The notes under the pieces are model-generated. The model worked only from the letters and a program-made list of their open reading frames with translations. It ran no database searches and was not told the DNA's origin. Made by a program: the position numbers and the translations under genes. Shown piece after piece: positions 18,608 through 28,013 of a stretch of DNA of 64,000 nucleotides (position 1 is the first letter of the stretch; every line of letters begins with the position of its first letter). The stretch comes from Prevotella sp. E13-27 (GTDB lineage: Bacteria > Bacteroidota > Bacteroidia > Bacteroidales > Bacteroidaceae). Location: assembly GCF_023217965.1 (NCBI RefSeq), contig NZ_JALPSC010000001.1:434001-498000 (forward strand). Reading direction: 5' to 3'.

Positions 18608-21322
18608 ATGGACGACGAAATCAAAGACGAGATTCTAAACACTGAAGAGACAGAAGGCACAGATGCCTCTGGTCTTGCCGAAGGCCATAGCGACTATAAG
18701 CCAGTGAACCGCTTCGACGCTTCGGTGGTACACCACCTTAGCGGCATGTACCAGAGTTGGTTTCTGGATTATGCTTCATACGTTATCCTGGAGCGCGCCG
18801 TGCCTCATATAGAGGACGGCCTAAAGCCAGTACAACGACGCATACTCCACTCCATGAAGCGCATGGATGATGGTCGCTATAACAAGGTAGCAAACATTGT
18901 GGGACACACCATGCAGTTTCATCCCCACGGCGATGCCTCTATAGGCGACGCCCTGGTACAGTTAGGACAAAAAGACCTGCTGATAGACACACAGGGAAAC
19001 TGGGGTAACATACTCACAGGCGACCGTGCCGCTGCCCCACGATATATCGAAGCACGTCTTTCAAAGTTTGCACTTGACACGGTTTTCAATCCTAAGACAA
19101 CGGACTGGCAGCTGTCATACGATGGTCGCAACAAAGAGCCAATCACGCTGCCAGTGAAGTTTCCGCTTCTTCTTGCGCAAGGTGCCGAAGGCATTGCTGT
19201 AGGTCTTAGTTCAAAGATTCTTCCCCATAACTTCTGCGAGATTTGCGATGCCGCCATCAGCTATCTGCATGGCGAGCCTTTCCAGCTATACCCAGACTTC
19301 CAAACAGGCGGTTCCATCGATGTAACGAAATACAACGACGGACAGCGCGGCGGCGTGCTCAAGGTACGTGCAAAGATAGAGAAACTCGACCAGAAGACTC
19401 TCGTCATACGCGAGCTTCCGTTCACGAAGACCGTTGGCACACTCATTGAGAGTATCACCAAGGCCATAGAGAAAGGAAAGATCAAGGCACGCAACGTGAC
19501 TGACCTCACCTCGGCCGAAGTAGAGATACAGATACACCTGGCCCCTGGTGTCTCGTCTGACAAGACACTTGACGCACTTTATGCTTTCACCGACTGTGAG
19601 ATAAACATCTCGCCTAACTGCTGTGTCATTGCCGACCAGAAGCCACAGTTCCTCACCGTCAGCGACGTGCTACGCCATTCGGCCGATCACACAAAGGATT
19701 TAATAAGACAAGAGCTGGAGATCCGTAAGAACGAACTCCTCGAACAATATCACTTCTGTTCGTTGGAAAAGATTTTTATCGAGGAGCGCATCTATAAGGA
19801 CAAGAAATTCGAGGAGGCACCAAATGTAGACAAAGTATGCGAACACATCGATGACCGTCTTACTCCGTTCTATCCGCAGTTGGTAAGAGAAGTAACAAAA
19901 GACGACATCCTCCGACTGCTTGAGATAAAGATGCAGCGCATACTGAAGTTCAACAAGGAGAAAGCCGACGAGCTGATGGCTCGCATCAAAGCCGAGATAG
20001 AGCAGATAGACCACGACCTTGCTAACCTCACTGAGGTAACGGCAGGATGGTTCCAGTTCCTGAAAGACAAATACGGCAAGGATCATCCGCGAATGACCGA
20101 GATCCGCAACTTCGACACCATTGAGGCGACAAAGGTGGTAGAAGCAAATCAGAAGCTTTACATCAACCGAACAGAAGGCTTCATCGGTACAGGCCTGAAG
20201 AAAGACGAGTTCGTGTGCAACTGCTCCGACATCGACGACATCATACTGTTCTACAAAGATGGTAAGTACAAGGTTGTGCGCGTAGCAGAAAAGCTGTTTG
20301 TCGGTAAGAACGTCATGTGGCTCGGAGTATTCAAGAAGAGCGACAAGCGCACCATCTACAATGTTGTATATCGCGACGGCAAGAAAGGTCCATGCTATAT
20401 CAAGCGCTTCAACATCACCGGCATAACACGCGACCGCGAGTATGACCTTACATTGGGAACGCCAAATTCGAAGGTCATGTACTTCACCGCTAATCCTAAT
20501 GGAGAGGCAGAGGTAATAAAGATCACGCTTGACGCCTCAGTGCAGGCGACGAACCCACGCATGAGCATCTTCCTCGAACGCTCATTTGCCGATGTGATGA
20601 TCAAAGGACGTGCATCAAAAGGAAACATCCTGACGAAGAAGCCTGTTCACAAGATTGGACTTAAGAGTCATGGGCACTCTACACTCGGCGGACGCAAGGT
20701 GTGGTATGATCCAGATGTCAACCGTCTAAACTACGATGACCACGGAACCCTGCTCGGCGAGTTCTACGATGATGACCAGATACTGGTGGTTTTGAAGAAC
20801 GGTGACTTCTATCTTAGCAACTTCGATGTTAACAACCACTATGAGGAGAACATACTGCGCATAGAGAAGTTCGAAGCCGACAAGGTATGGACAGCGGTGC
20901 TTTTCGATGCCGACAACCAAGGCTATCCTTACATAAAGCGTTTCCTCATGGAGGCAACAAAGCGCAAGCAGAACTGGCTCAGCGACAACCCTGCCTCAAA
21001 GCTGGTGTTGCTCACCGACGTCGTCTATCCATTGATACGCGTGACTTACGGTGGTGCCGATGAGTTCCGAGGCTCAGAAGACATCGACGCAGAACAGTTC
21101 ATATCAGTTAAAGGCTTCAAAGCAAAAGGCAAGCGCATATCTACATGGCAGATAGAAAGCATAACCGAGCTGGAGCCGGTGAGATTCCCTGAAGAGCCGG
21201 AAGAAGAGCCTGAAAATGCTGAGAACGAGGAGGAAGACCTTGATCCCGATGCAGGCAAAAGCCAACAGCAGGTTATCGACGAAATGACTGGTCAACTAAG
21301 ACTATTCCCCGATGAAGATTAA
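18608..21322 (+). CDS. parC: DNA topoisomerase IV subunit A (GyrA/ParC family)
   Basis: A 904-residue type IIA topoisomerase A subunit that cuts and rejoins duplex DNA to decatenate chromosomes. The winged-helix/tower breakage-reunion domain spans about 40-480, with the catalytic Tyr146 in AAAPRYIE. The C-terminal beta-pinwheel (about 520-830) lacks an obvious QRRGG[K/R]G GyrA box, which favours ParC over GyrA. An acidic tail (EEPEEEPENAENEEEDLDPD) ends the protein. The partner parE is not in this window. It overlaps the next gene by 11 bp. Confidence 0.85.
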   Translation: MDDEIKDEILNTEETEGTDASGLAEGHSDYKPVNRFDASVVHHLSGMYQSWFLDYASYVILERAVPHIEDGLKPVQRRILHSMKRMDDGRYNKVANIVGHTMQFHPHGDASIGDALVQLGQKDLLIDTQGNWGNILTGDRAAAPRYIEARLSKFALDTVFNPKTTDWQLSYDGRNKEPITLPVKFPLLLAQGAEGIAVGLSSKILPHNFCEICDAAISYLHGEPFQLYPDFQTGGSIDVTKYNDGQRGGVLKVRAKIEKLDQKTLVIRELPFTKTVGTLIESITKAIEKGKIKARNVTDLTSAEVEIQIHLAPGVSSDKTLDALYAFTDCEINISPNCCVIADQKPQFLTVSDVLRHSADHTKDLIRQELEIRKNELLEQYHFCSLEKIFIEERIYKDKKFEEAPNVDKVCEHIDDRLTPFYPQLVREVTKDDILRLLEIKMQRILKFNKEKADELMARIKAEIEQIDHDLANLTEVTAGWFQFLKDKYGKDHPRMTEIRNFDTIEATKVVEANQKLYINRTEGFIGTGLKKDEFVCNCSDIDDIILFYKDGKYKVVRVAEKLFVGKNVMWLGVFKKSDKRTIYNVVYRDGKKGPCYIKRFNITGITRDREYDLTLGTPNSKVMYFTANPNGEAEVIKITLDASVQATNPRMSIFLERSFADVMIKGRASKGNILTKKPVHKIGLKSHGHSTLGGRKVWYDPDVNRLNYDDHGTLLGEFYDDDQILVVLKNGDFYLSNFDVNNHYEENILRIEKFEADKVWTAVLFDADNQGYPYIKRFLMEATKRKQNWLSDNPASKLVLLTDVVYPLIRVTYGGADEFRGSEDIDAEQFISVKGFKAKGKRISTWQIESITELEPVRFPEEPEEEPENAENEEEDLDPDAGKSQQQVIDEMTGQLRLFPDED

Positions 21323-22139
21323 ACTGTCCATACTTTTCGCAGCCCTATTCCTTACTGTCACGAACTGCACAGCTCAGACTGAAGGTAAGGTAAACGACCA
21401 GATAACCACTCAGAGCTATCAGGTAGGCATAGGTGCGAAAGACATCCTCGACACCTATCTGTCACAAGAGAAGTTCAAGGGTGAAGGCATCACGTTCCTC
21501 AGCATCAGCGAGAAACAGAAGATTGGCTCACGATGGTCGAACATCTTCCAGAATCAGTTCTCGCTCTCATCATCAAAAGACCGTGCTGATAACGAATCAA
21601 TGCTTGAGGCGACCTACAATTTCTTCTATGGACGCTATTTCAGTTGGCAGCTACCACTGTTTGACGGCAACCTCAAACTACAGGCAGGTCCGATGGCCGA
21701 CTTTGGACTGGGAGTGCTCTATAACACACGAGGAGTAGCAAACAACCCTGCCCAGGCCCGATTATATCTAAACATCATGCCATCAGGCATAGCGACCTAT
21801 CAGTTCATGCTATTCAGAAAGAAATGGCAGGCACGCTATGAGATAGACCTGCCACTGATGGGAGCCATGTTCAGTCCTAACTACGGACAGTCATACTATG
21901 AGATTTTTTCCCTTGGCGACTACGATCATAACATCGTGGCAACATCCTTCGCCACTTCACCTACCTTCCGACAACAACTTACTATCCAGTGTACCCTCAA
22001 CGACACGTGGACACTCTCGCTAGGCTATCTCGGTGACTACCAGCAAGCGAAAGTGAACAATCTGAAACAGCATGTCATATCCCATAACGTCATGATAGGC
22101 TTCGTGAAACGTTTCCAAATAATCAAATACCGCCCATGA
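21312..22139 (+). CDS. DUF3316-like exported protein
   Basis: A 275-residue protein with a signal peptide (1-21, cleaved before QTEGK or anchored at the nearby Cys). The mature part has many aromatic/Gly alternations (GRYFSWQLPLFDG, LQAGPMADFGLGVLYN) consistent with an outer-membrane beta barrel, and resembles the Bacteroidota DUF3316 group. The function is unknown. Its start overlaps parC by 11 bp and its stop overlaps the S41 protease start by 4 bp (ATGA), so translation of the three genes is probably coupled. Confidence 0.7.
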   Translation: MKIKLSILFAALFLTVTNCTAQTEGKVNDQITTQSYQVGIGAKDILDTYLSQEKFKGEGITFLSISEKQKIGSRWSNIFQNQFSLSSSKDRADNESMLEATYNFFYGRYFSWQLPLFDGNLKLQAGPMADFGLGVLYNTRGVANNPAQARLYLNIMPSGIATYQFMLFRKKWQARYEIDLPLMGAMFSPNYGQSYYEIFSLGDYDHNIVATSFATSPTFRQQLTIQCTLNDTWTLSLGYLGDYQQAKVNNLKQHVISHNVMIGFVKRFQIIKYRP

Positions 22140-23188
22140 CACTATCATTGCTTTCACATAGGCTTTCGCCAATAATATCGAAGCTCACATACATTCTTTT
22201 ACTGGGAGCTTTCATATTCACGCTGACAGCATGTGTTGACGAAGATGAATTCGACAACACCCCACAAGGTAATTTCGAGGCCTTATGGAAGATTATAGAC
22301 GAACGCTACTGTTTCCTTGACTACAAACAGAAGGAGATAGGACTTGACTGGAACACAGTATATAATAAATATAAGGTACGCGTAAATAAGGATATGCGCT
22401 CAACACAGCTGTTCGAGGTACTGTCGGAAATGCTTGGAGAGCTACGCGACGGACACGTGAACCTTGTTGCCTCTCACGACCTGGGACGTAACTGGTCCTG
22501 GTACGAGAACTATCCCACAAATCTCAGCGACACCCTTCTTAGACGCTACCTTGGCACCGACTACAAGATTGCGTCGGGATTGAAGTATCGCATACTTGAC
22601 GACAACATCGGCTATATACGCTATGAGAGTTTCTCAGACGCCGTAGGTGAAGGCGCGCTCGACGATATACTCCTACACATGATCCTATGCCAGGGCATCA
22701 TCATCGATATACGCGGCAATGGAGGTGGCGAACTGACTAACACCAACATGCTGGCATCGCGCTTCTGCAATGAGAAGACACTTGTCGGCTACATCCAACA
22801 TAAGACAGGCAAAGGTCATAACGATTTCTCAGAACTGAAACCACGATATGTGGAACCGTCGTCAGGTTTACGCTGGCACAAAGGTGTCTGCGTACTCACC
22901 AACCGACAGGTATATAGTGCTGCCAACGAGTTTACCATGTACATGCGAGCCATGCCCAACGTAAAGATTGTGGGCGACCATACAGGCGGAGGTGCAGGCA
23001 TGCCGTTCTCAAGCTCGCTCCCCAACGGATGGATAGTACGCTTCTCGGCAGTACCCGCCTACGATGTCAACAAGCAGTCGGGCGAGTTTGGTGTTGATCC
23101 CGACTATAAGGTAAGCATCAGCGATACAGATTTTGCAAAGGGCGAGGACACTATCATAGAGTTTGCACGGAAACTTTTAGCCCAATAA
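22136..23188 (+). CDS. S41 family peptidase, lipoprotein
   Basis: A 350-residue tail-specific-protease-like lipoprotein. A long signal region (1-32) ends in FTLTAC, with Cys33 the lipidation site. The N-terminal helical part is followed by the S41 core: IGYIRYESFSD, the IIIDIRGNGGGE strand-loop, and the catalytic serine at about Ser261 in NRQVYSAANEF, then GGGAGMPFSS. S41 proteases cleave near C termini of unfolded periplasmic proteins; there is no clear PDZ domain here. It is the last gene of the parC run and is followed by the tRNA-Leu promoter. Confidence 0.85.
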   Translation: MTLSLLSHRLSPIISKLTYILLLGAFIFTLTACVDEDEFDNTPQGNFEALWKIIDERYCFLDYKQKEIGLDWNTVYNKYKVRVNKDMRSTQLFEVLSEMLGELRDGHVNLVASHDLGRNWSWYENYPTNLSDTLLRRYLGTDYKIASGLKYRILDDNIGYIRYESFSDAVGEGALDDILLHMILCQGIIIDIRGNGGGELTNTNMLASRFCNEKTLVGYIQHKTGKGHNDFSELKPRYVEPSSGLRWHKGVCVLTNRQVYSAANEFTMYMRAMPNVKIVGDHTGGGAGMPFSSSLPNGWIVRFSAVPAYDVNKQSGEFGVDPDYKVSISDTDFAKGEDTIIEFARKLLAQ

Positions 23189-23220
23189 TTTGCACAGTTC
23201 GGTAAAAAGCGCTACCTTTG
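23189..23220 (+). promoter_or_regulatory. Promoter of the tRNA-Leu/tRNA-Val pair
   Basis: TTTG at 23189-23192, 20-nt spacer, TACCTTTG at 23213-23220: a full match to the Bacteroidota consensus. It overlaps the end of the S41 gene intergenic region. Confidence 0.7.
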
Positions 23221-23244
23221 CAGCCGCGTTTAACAACCACACTT

Positions 23245-23326
23245 GCGCCTGTGGCGGAATTGGTAGACGCGCTAGACTTAGGATCTAGTGTCTCGCGACG
23301 TGCAGGTTCGAGTCCTGTCAGGCGCA
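23245..23326 (+). tRNA. tRNA-Leu (anticodon TAG)
   Basis: Acceptor GCGCCTG pairs with CAGGCGC. The anticodon stem CTAGA/TCTAG encloses CTTAGGA (anticodon TAG). A long variable arm and a TTCGAGT T loop are present. CCA is not encoded. Confidence 0.95.
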
Positions 23327-23361
23327 CAAAGGCTCTCAAGCTTTAAAACATAAACGCCCTC

Positions 23362-23435
23362 GTCGGCATAGCTCAGCTGGTTAGAGTATCACCTTGACAT
23401 GGTGGGGGTCCTTGGTTCGAATCCAAGTGTCGACA
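23362..23435 (+). tRNA. tRNA-Val (anticodon GAC)
   Basis: Acceptor GTCGGCA pairs with TGTCGAC. The anticodon loop TTGACAT gives GAC, and the T loop is TTCGAAT. CCA is not encoded. It lies 35 nt after tRNA-Leu, on the same transcript. Confidence 0.94.
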
Positions 23436-23446
23436 CAAAACAAATT

Positions 23447-23473
23447 CCCAAGTAGCTTCCTTAACTACTTGGG
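23447..23473 (+). terminator. Terminator after tRNA-Val
   Basis: 9-bp perfect stem CCCAAGTAG / CTACTTGGG with a 9-nt loop, followed by TATTTTCATTTTC. Confidence 0.75.
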
Positions 23474-23609
23474 TATTTTCATTTTCTGAACATGCGAAAT
23501 GAGGTATCAGTATTATCCATACCTTACTCGTAAGTATAGTATTGTTTATTAAATGTGTATTTCTGTATCTTTCTGCGATAAAACCATTCATTATTATCAT
23601 TTTAATTGT

Positions 23610-23617
23610 TATCTTTG
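23610..23617 (+). promoter_or_regulatory. Promoter of the sugar transporter gene
   Basis: TATCTTTG -7 box, 40 nt upstream of the ATG at 23658. Confidence 0.5.
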
Positions 23618-23657
23618 CACTCAAAATCTACAACTATTAAATAAACAAAAGAAAAAA

Positions 23658-25133
23658 ATGAATCAGACAAACGAAAACGGTAGCCGCGGCTACCTTATCG
23701 GCATTGTGATGGTAGCCGTACTTGGCGGACTGCTCTTTGGCTACGACACTGCCGTCATCTCTGGAGCAGAGAAAGGTCTTCAGGCTTATTTCATGGGAGC
23801 GAACGACTTCGTGTACAGCAACTTCATGCATGGCTTCACTTCCTCATCAGCACTCATCGGCTGTATCATCGGCTCAGCCCTCTCAGGTCTCATGGCATCA
23901 AATCTCGGCCGTAAGCGCTCGTTGTTTATTGCCGGTCTGCTGTTCTTCGTGTCAGCACTGGGTTCCATGGAGCCAGAATTTCTTTTCTTCGAGCACGGCA
24001 AGCCAAGCTTTTCACTGCTTATCATGTTCAACATCTACCGCGTCATTGGTGGTATCGGCGTAGGTCTCGCCTCTGCCATCTGCCCAATGTACATCGGTGA
24101 GGTTGCGCCGTCTAACATCCGCGGTATGCTCGTCTCTTGGAACCAGTTCGCTATCATCTTCGGTCAGTTGGTAGTTTATTTCGTAAACTTCCTCATCCTT
24201 GGAGAGCATACAAATCCTGTTATAAAAGCTATAGAGGGCATCAATCAGGTATTGCCAGGCAGCGACCCATGGACCATTAGCACAGGTTGGCGATACATGT
24301 TCGGCTCCGAGGCTATACCCGCAGGTCTCTTCGCAATTCTCATATGCTTCGTTCCTGAGACACCACGCTATCTCGTAATGATTGGCAAATATGATGCTGC
24401 ACAGGGCATACTTGCCAAAATCAACGGTGCTACACGCGCACAGCAGATTCTGCAAGACATTAAGGATACCATAACTGTAAAGACAGAGCGTCTGTTCACC
24501 TATGGCTATCTCTGCATCTTTGTAGGCATCATGCTCTCCGTATTCCAGCAGGCAGTAGGTATCAATGCAGTGCTCTACTACGCTCCACGAATCTTCGAAG
24601 ACATGGGCATGACCAACCCAATGGTTAATACAGTTGTGATGGGTGTTGTAAACATTCTGTTCACTCTCGTAGCAGTATTCACAGTAGAAAAACTCGGACG
24701 CAAGCCTCTGCTCATCTGCGGTTCAATAGGCATGGCCATTGGTGCCATGGGCGTAGCAATAACATTCGGACACAAAGGCATGGAGATGGCAACCATGCTC
24801 TCTATCATGGTTTATTCCGCATCGTTCATGTTCTCATGGGGCCCCATCTGCTGGGTTCTCATTGCCGAGATCTTCCCCAACACCATCCGTGGTGCTGCCG
24901 TAGCAATTGCAGTGGCATTCCAGTGGATATTCAATTTCATCGTGTCATCGACTTTTGTCCCAATGTTCAATATGCATCTCACAGAAGGCGATGACTTCGG
25001 ACACTGGTTTACCTACGGCCTCTACGGCTTCATCTGCCTGGTTGCTGCCTTCTTCGTATGGCGCCTCGTTCCTGAAACAAAGGGTAAGACCCTTGAGGAG
25101 ATGACACAGCTGTGGAAGTCGAAAAACGCATAA
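23658..25133 (+). CDS. MFS sugar/H+ symporter (XylE-like)
   Basis: A 491-residue major facilitator of the sugar porter family. I chose the ATG at 23658, preceded by an A-rich stretch; the frame is open upstream but without membrane character. Twelve transmembrane helices can be traced. Signature motifs include GYDTAVISGA in helix 1, SNLGRKRSL between helices 2 and 3, and PETKGKTLEEM at the end. The order and motifs match XylE-type proton symporters for xylose, glucose or related hexoses; the exact sugar cannot be read from sequence. It is monocistronic, with a strong hairpin terminator downstream. Confidence 0.88.
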   Translation: MNQTNENGSRGYLIGIVMVAVLGGLLFGYDTAVISGAEKGLQAYFMGANDFVYSNFMHGFTSSSALIGCIIGSALSGLMASNLGRKRSLFIAGLLFFVSALGSMEPEFLFFEHGKPSFSLLIMFNIYRVIGGIGVGLASAICPMYIGEVAPSNIRGMLVSWNQFAIIFGQLVVYFVNFLILGEHTNPVIKAIEGINQVLPGSDPWTISTGWRYMFGSEAIPAGLFAILICFVPETPRYLVMIGKYDAAQGILAKINGATRAQQILQDIKDTITVKTERLFTYGYLCIFVGIMLSVFQQAVGINAVLYYAPRIFEDMGMTNPMVNTVVMGVVNILFTLVAVFTVEKLGRKPLLICGSIGMAIGAMGVAITFGHKGMEMATMLSIMVYSASFMFSWGPICWVLIAEIFPNTIRGAAVAIAVAFQWIFNFIVSSTFVPMFNMHLTEGDDFGHWFTYGLYGFICLVAAFFVWRLVPETKGKTLEEMTQLWKSKNA

Positions 25134-25153
25134 CAACAACAGTAATAAGCATA

Positions 25154-25193
25154 AAAAAAGCTGAGTCCTTAGTTGTAAGAACTCAGCTTTTTT
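25154..25193. terminator. Bidirectional terminator between the transporter and a lipoprotein gene
   Basis: 13-bp perfect stem AAAAAAGCTGAGT / ACTCAGCTTTTTT with a 14-nt loop. T-runs on both strands suit the two convergent genes. Confidence 0.85.
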
Positions 25194-25210
25194 ATATGTA
25201 GAAGTCTTGA

Positions 25211-25690
25211 TTACGGCATTAGCTTATCAGGTTCTGTTGAATAGCGGACACTAACGGTAGGCGTATGCGTGTTATGAAGAGTCAGCACGAGAGCGCCCTT
25301 GCCATCAGTCTGATAGTGAGCTTCCTTGTGAAGATCAGCACTGTGCTTCATTAATGCCCAACCATAGAGTGCATTGAACTGCTCATGACGTTCATTGTAG
25401 ATCTGAGTGGTAGAATCATTATAAGAAGCAACATAGCTCTCCAGCACATCAGAGATTGTGTCATTGTTCTGCATGATGTCAACACGACAATACTCCTTAG
25501 CATTATAGAGCACATAAGTGCTTTCATCAGTAAGATTGGTGTCAATCTCAAAGCCTTTCAGCAGAAGTGAGTCACACATATTCTTCGCAGACATGCCTAG
25601 TGACAAGCCGCGAAAATCAAGATACTCACGCTCGCTATTGCAAGCGCACAAGGTTACAGCTGCCATTGCAGCAAATAATAGTTTCTTCAT
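25211..25690 (-). CDS. Hypothetical lipoprotein
   Basis: A 159-residue lipoprotein with signal peptide MKKLLFAAMAAVTLCAC and the lipidated Cys at 17. The mature domain begins YLDFRGLSLGMSAKNMCDSLLLKGF, then has a mixed strand/helix pattern ending in a strand-rich VRYSTEP tail. No family is recognised. It is transcribed alone from a minus-strand TATCTTTG box at 25720-25727. Confidence 0.6.
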   Translation of the reverse strand: MKKLLFAAMAAVTLCACNSEREYLDFRGLSLGMSAKNMCDSLLLKGFEIDTNLTDESTYVLYNAKEYCRVDIMQNNDTISDVLESYVASYNDSTTQIYNERHEQFNALYGWALMKHSADLHKEAHYQTDGKGALVLTLHNTHTPTVSVRYSTEPDKLMP

Positions 25691-26128
25691 TATTGGAATA
25701 AAATATTGATTTGTCGGGCCAAAGATACAATACTTTTCCCATACCCGACAGAACCATTAAAAAATATTAACTGTGTTTTATCTTTTTAAAAAACAACAGT
25801 GATTTGTAAAACATAGCAAAACGCAACACTTACACACACAAAAAAAGAGTTACGCTTCACAGCGGAACTCTTCCGTAGTTTTGAAAAACTAAATTAATCA
25901 ACCATAAACCTTAACCATTAAAATCATTTGGTGTTGCAAATATATCTCATTTATTATAAAAATAGGTTCACTTTTCGGGAAAATTAGATTAAAAATCAAC
26001 AAAATAACGCATTTTCACCCAAAAACAACGCATTTTAAACCTATAATCGACTTTTTTATCTCCATAAAAAGTGTTATTCACAATAAAATATGTAACTTAG
26101 CAACCGCAAACAAAGACCTAATGAATAT
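25691..26128. promoter_or_regulatory. Intergenic region upstream of the hybrid kinase
   Basis: This 438-nt AT-rich region holds the minus-strand promoter at 25720-25727 and an 11-nt-arm hairpin at 25846-25871 (AGAGTTaCGCT / AGCGgAACTCT). A perfect direct repeat AACGCATTTT occurs at 26007-26016 and 26028-26037, 21 bp apart (two helical turns), about 92 bp before the kinase start. The repeat is a candidate binding site for the AraC-type output domain of that kinase. No coding sequence is seen. Confidence 0.5.
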
Positions 26129-27817
26129 ATGAATATTGCAATTTACATAATTATTGCTTTAATTATAATATTGGTATTCTTTCTATTAAGAGTACTTTAC
26201 ATCCGTAGTGTCCACATAAGGAACAAGCTCCAGATGGGACAAGTATATACAAACATCAGCCATGAGTTGTTAACTCCACTCACCGTCATATCAGCATCTG
26301 TTGAGCGAATGTATGAGCAGAATCCGCAGTTTGCCCAGGACTATGCCCTTATAAACCTCAACATTGACCGCATGGTACACCTGTTACAGGAGATTCTTGA
26401 GACGAGTAAACTACAATCAGGTGAACTGAAGTTGCTTGTGTCGCAAGGAGATGTAATGGAATATATCAGCCACACAGCACTTTGCTTGGAGCCACTAATG
26501 GCTAAACGCAAGATAGAGTTCAGCGTACAGTGCCAGCCCCGCTCCATGATGGGATGGATTGACACTGACAAACTCGACAAAATAATATACAACCTAATAT
26601 CAAACGCAGCTAAATACACTCCTGAAGGCGGAAAGGTATCGGTGAAGGTTTGTACAAACAAGACATACGACAGTATTACCATTCGCGTAGAAGACAACGG
26701 TATCGGCATAGGCGATGAGACGATGAAACACCTATTCCAGCGTTTTCAGGACGGCAACTACCGACAGATGAACACCATTGGCACCGGACTTGGACTTGCT
26801 CTTACGCGCGATCTCGTGTATCTTCATGGTGGCAATATCAACTGCCGTAGTGAAGAAGGCAAGGGGACAACTTTCTCTGTCACCATTCCAATAAACAAAG
26901 AGTCATTTACTGAGTCACAGATTGACGAGGCTCATCCTGTTGACCTAAACAAGCCACAAACATACATTCTCGACATTTCTTCGATTACACCACAGGAGAC
27001 TCCATCAACCAAAGTGGAGAAAAGAGAATCTGCCGATGAAGACATATACAATATATTAATAGTAGAAGACAACATTGAGCTGCTCATGCTCATGCAGACA
27101 CTGCTTAGCAACAAATACAACATATTTACTGCTACAAACGGACAAGAAGCGCTGAAGGTTATAGAAGAAACAGAGCTTGACCTCGTCATCTCCGATGTCA
27201 TGATGCCTGAGATGGACGGCAACGAACTGACTGAGCGAATAAAGTCCGACTCGAACATGAGCCATCTGCCCGTCATATTACTGACAGCAAAGAATCAGGA
27301 CGAGGAGCGAGAAAAGTCTATGCTCATAGGAGCTGACGACTATATCATCAAACCGTTCAAACTGGGCGACCTCGACCTTCGCATCAGAAATATCATTGAA
27401 AACCGTAAGCGCATACGCCGAGAGTTTAAGGCACAGACGGTTGAAGAGAGTCGCCTCAAGGCCACCTCATCATCACCAAGCGCCGATGAACGTTTCCTGA
27501 AGAAAGCCATTGACTGCGTATATGCCCATCTCGCCGACAGCGACTTTGACCGTGATGCCTTTGCAGCTGAGATGGGAGCAAGCGCATCTACACTATACAA
27601 CAAGCTGCGCTCAATCACCGGCATGAACGTGTCTGCCTTCATTCGTGACATCCGTATGAAAGAAGCCAAACGACTGGCACTCACCGACCCTGACCTACGT
27701 GTCAGCGACCTTGCTTATCAAGTGGGATTCAAGGACCCGAAATATTTCTCAACATGCTTCAAGAAAGAGTTCGGACTACAGCCAAGTGAGTTCATTGAGC
27801 AAGTGGCTTCGCGTTAA
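26129..27817 (+). CDS. Orphan hybrid histidine kinase/response regulator with AraC output
   Basis: A 562-residue single-chain two-component protein. One N-terminal transmembrane helix (about 3-25) leads directly to a dimerisation domain with the phospho-acceptor His45 in NISHELLTP. The HATPase follows (N-box NLISNAAKY, G-boxes DNGIGIG and GTGLGLAL). A receiver domain carries Asp356 in VISDVMMPEMDG. A C-terminal AraC-type pair of helix-turn-helices occupies about 450-560. Typical Bacteroidota hybrid systems have a large periplasmic beta-propeller sensor; here it is absent. Any signal must therefore come through a partner protein or within the membrane. No polysaccharide locus lies alongside it. 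Confidence 0.9.
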   Translation: MNIAIYIIIALIIILVFFLLRVLYIRSVHIRNKLQMGQVYTNISHELLTPLTVISASVERMYEQNPQFAQDYALINLNIDRMVHLLQEILETSKLQSGELKLLVSQGDVMEYISHTALCLEPLMAKRKIEFSVQCQPRSMMGWIDTDKLDKIIYNLISNAAKYTPEGGKVSVKVCTNKTYDSITIRVEDNGIGIGDETMKHLFQRFQDGNYRQMNTIGTGLGLALTRDLVYLHGGNINCRSEEGKGTTFSVTIPINKESFTESQIDEAHPVDLNKPQTYILDISSITPQETPSTKVEKRESADEDIYNILIVEDNIELLMLMQTLLSNKYNIFTATNGQEALKVIEETELDLVISDVMMPEMDGNELTERIKSDSNMSHLPVILLTAKNQDEEREKSMLIGADDYIIKPFKLGDLDLRIRNIIENRKRIRREFKAQTVEESRLKATSSSPSADERFLKKAIDCVYAHLADSDFDRDAFAAEMGASASTLYNKLRSITGMNVSAFIRDIRMKEAKRLALTDPDLRVSDLAYQVGFKDPKYFSTCFKKEFGLQPSEFIEQVASR

Positions 27818-27884
27818 TGACTATAGGATATCGAGCGAAGTACAAAATATTTCGTTTATATTATTCAAAAATTCCAAGAAAAGT

Positions 27885-27998
27885 TTTGCGGTAACAGAAA
27901 AAAGGACTACCTTTGCAACATATCGACCAACCTTATACCTTAAGACTTTTACTACGAAGGCACAAAAAAGCGCGACACATGCCGCGCTTTTCTTATTT
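27885..27998 (+). ncRNA. Candidate short RNA: full consensus promoter running into a terminator
   Basis: TTTG (27885-27888), 19-nt spacer and TACCTTTG (27908-27915) make a full consensus promoter. About 50 nt later there is a 9-bp hairpin (27966-27991) followed by TCTTATTTTTT. The predicted transcript is about 75 nt with no ORF. The hairpin also serves as the terminator of the convergent transcarbamylase gene, so the RNA is a candidate only. Confidence 0.35.
27966..27991. terminator. Terminator of the ornithine transcarbamylase gene (bidirectional)
   Basis: 9-bp perfect stem AAAAGCGCG / CGCGCTTTT with an 8-nt loop. There is a T-run on the minus strand after the transcarbamylase stop, and another on the plus strand. 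Confidence 0.8.
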
Positions 27999-28013
27999 TT
28001 TAAACTTCAAAGT

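Noticed and set aside
18608..21322. gyrA instead of parC
   Set aside because: No GyrA box is visible in the C-terminal pinwheel and no gyrase partner is adjacent; the assignment remains slightly uncertain.
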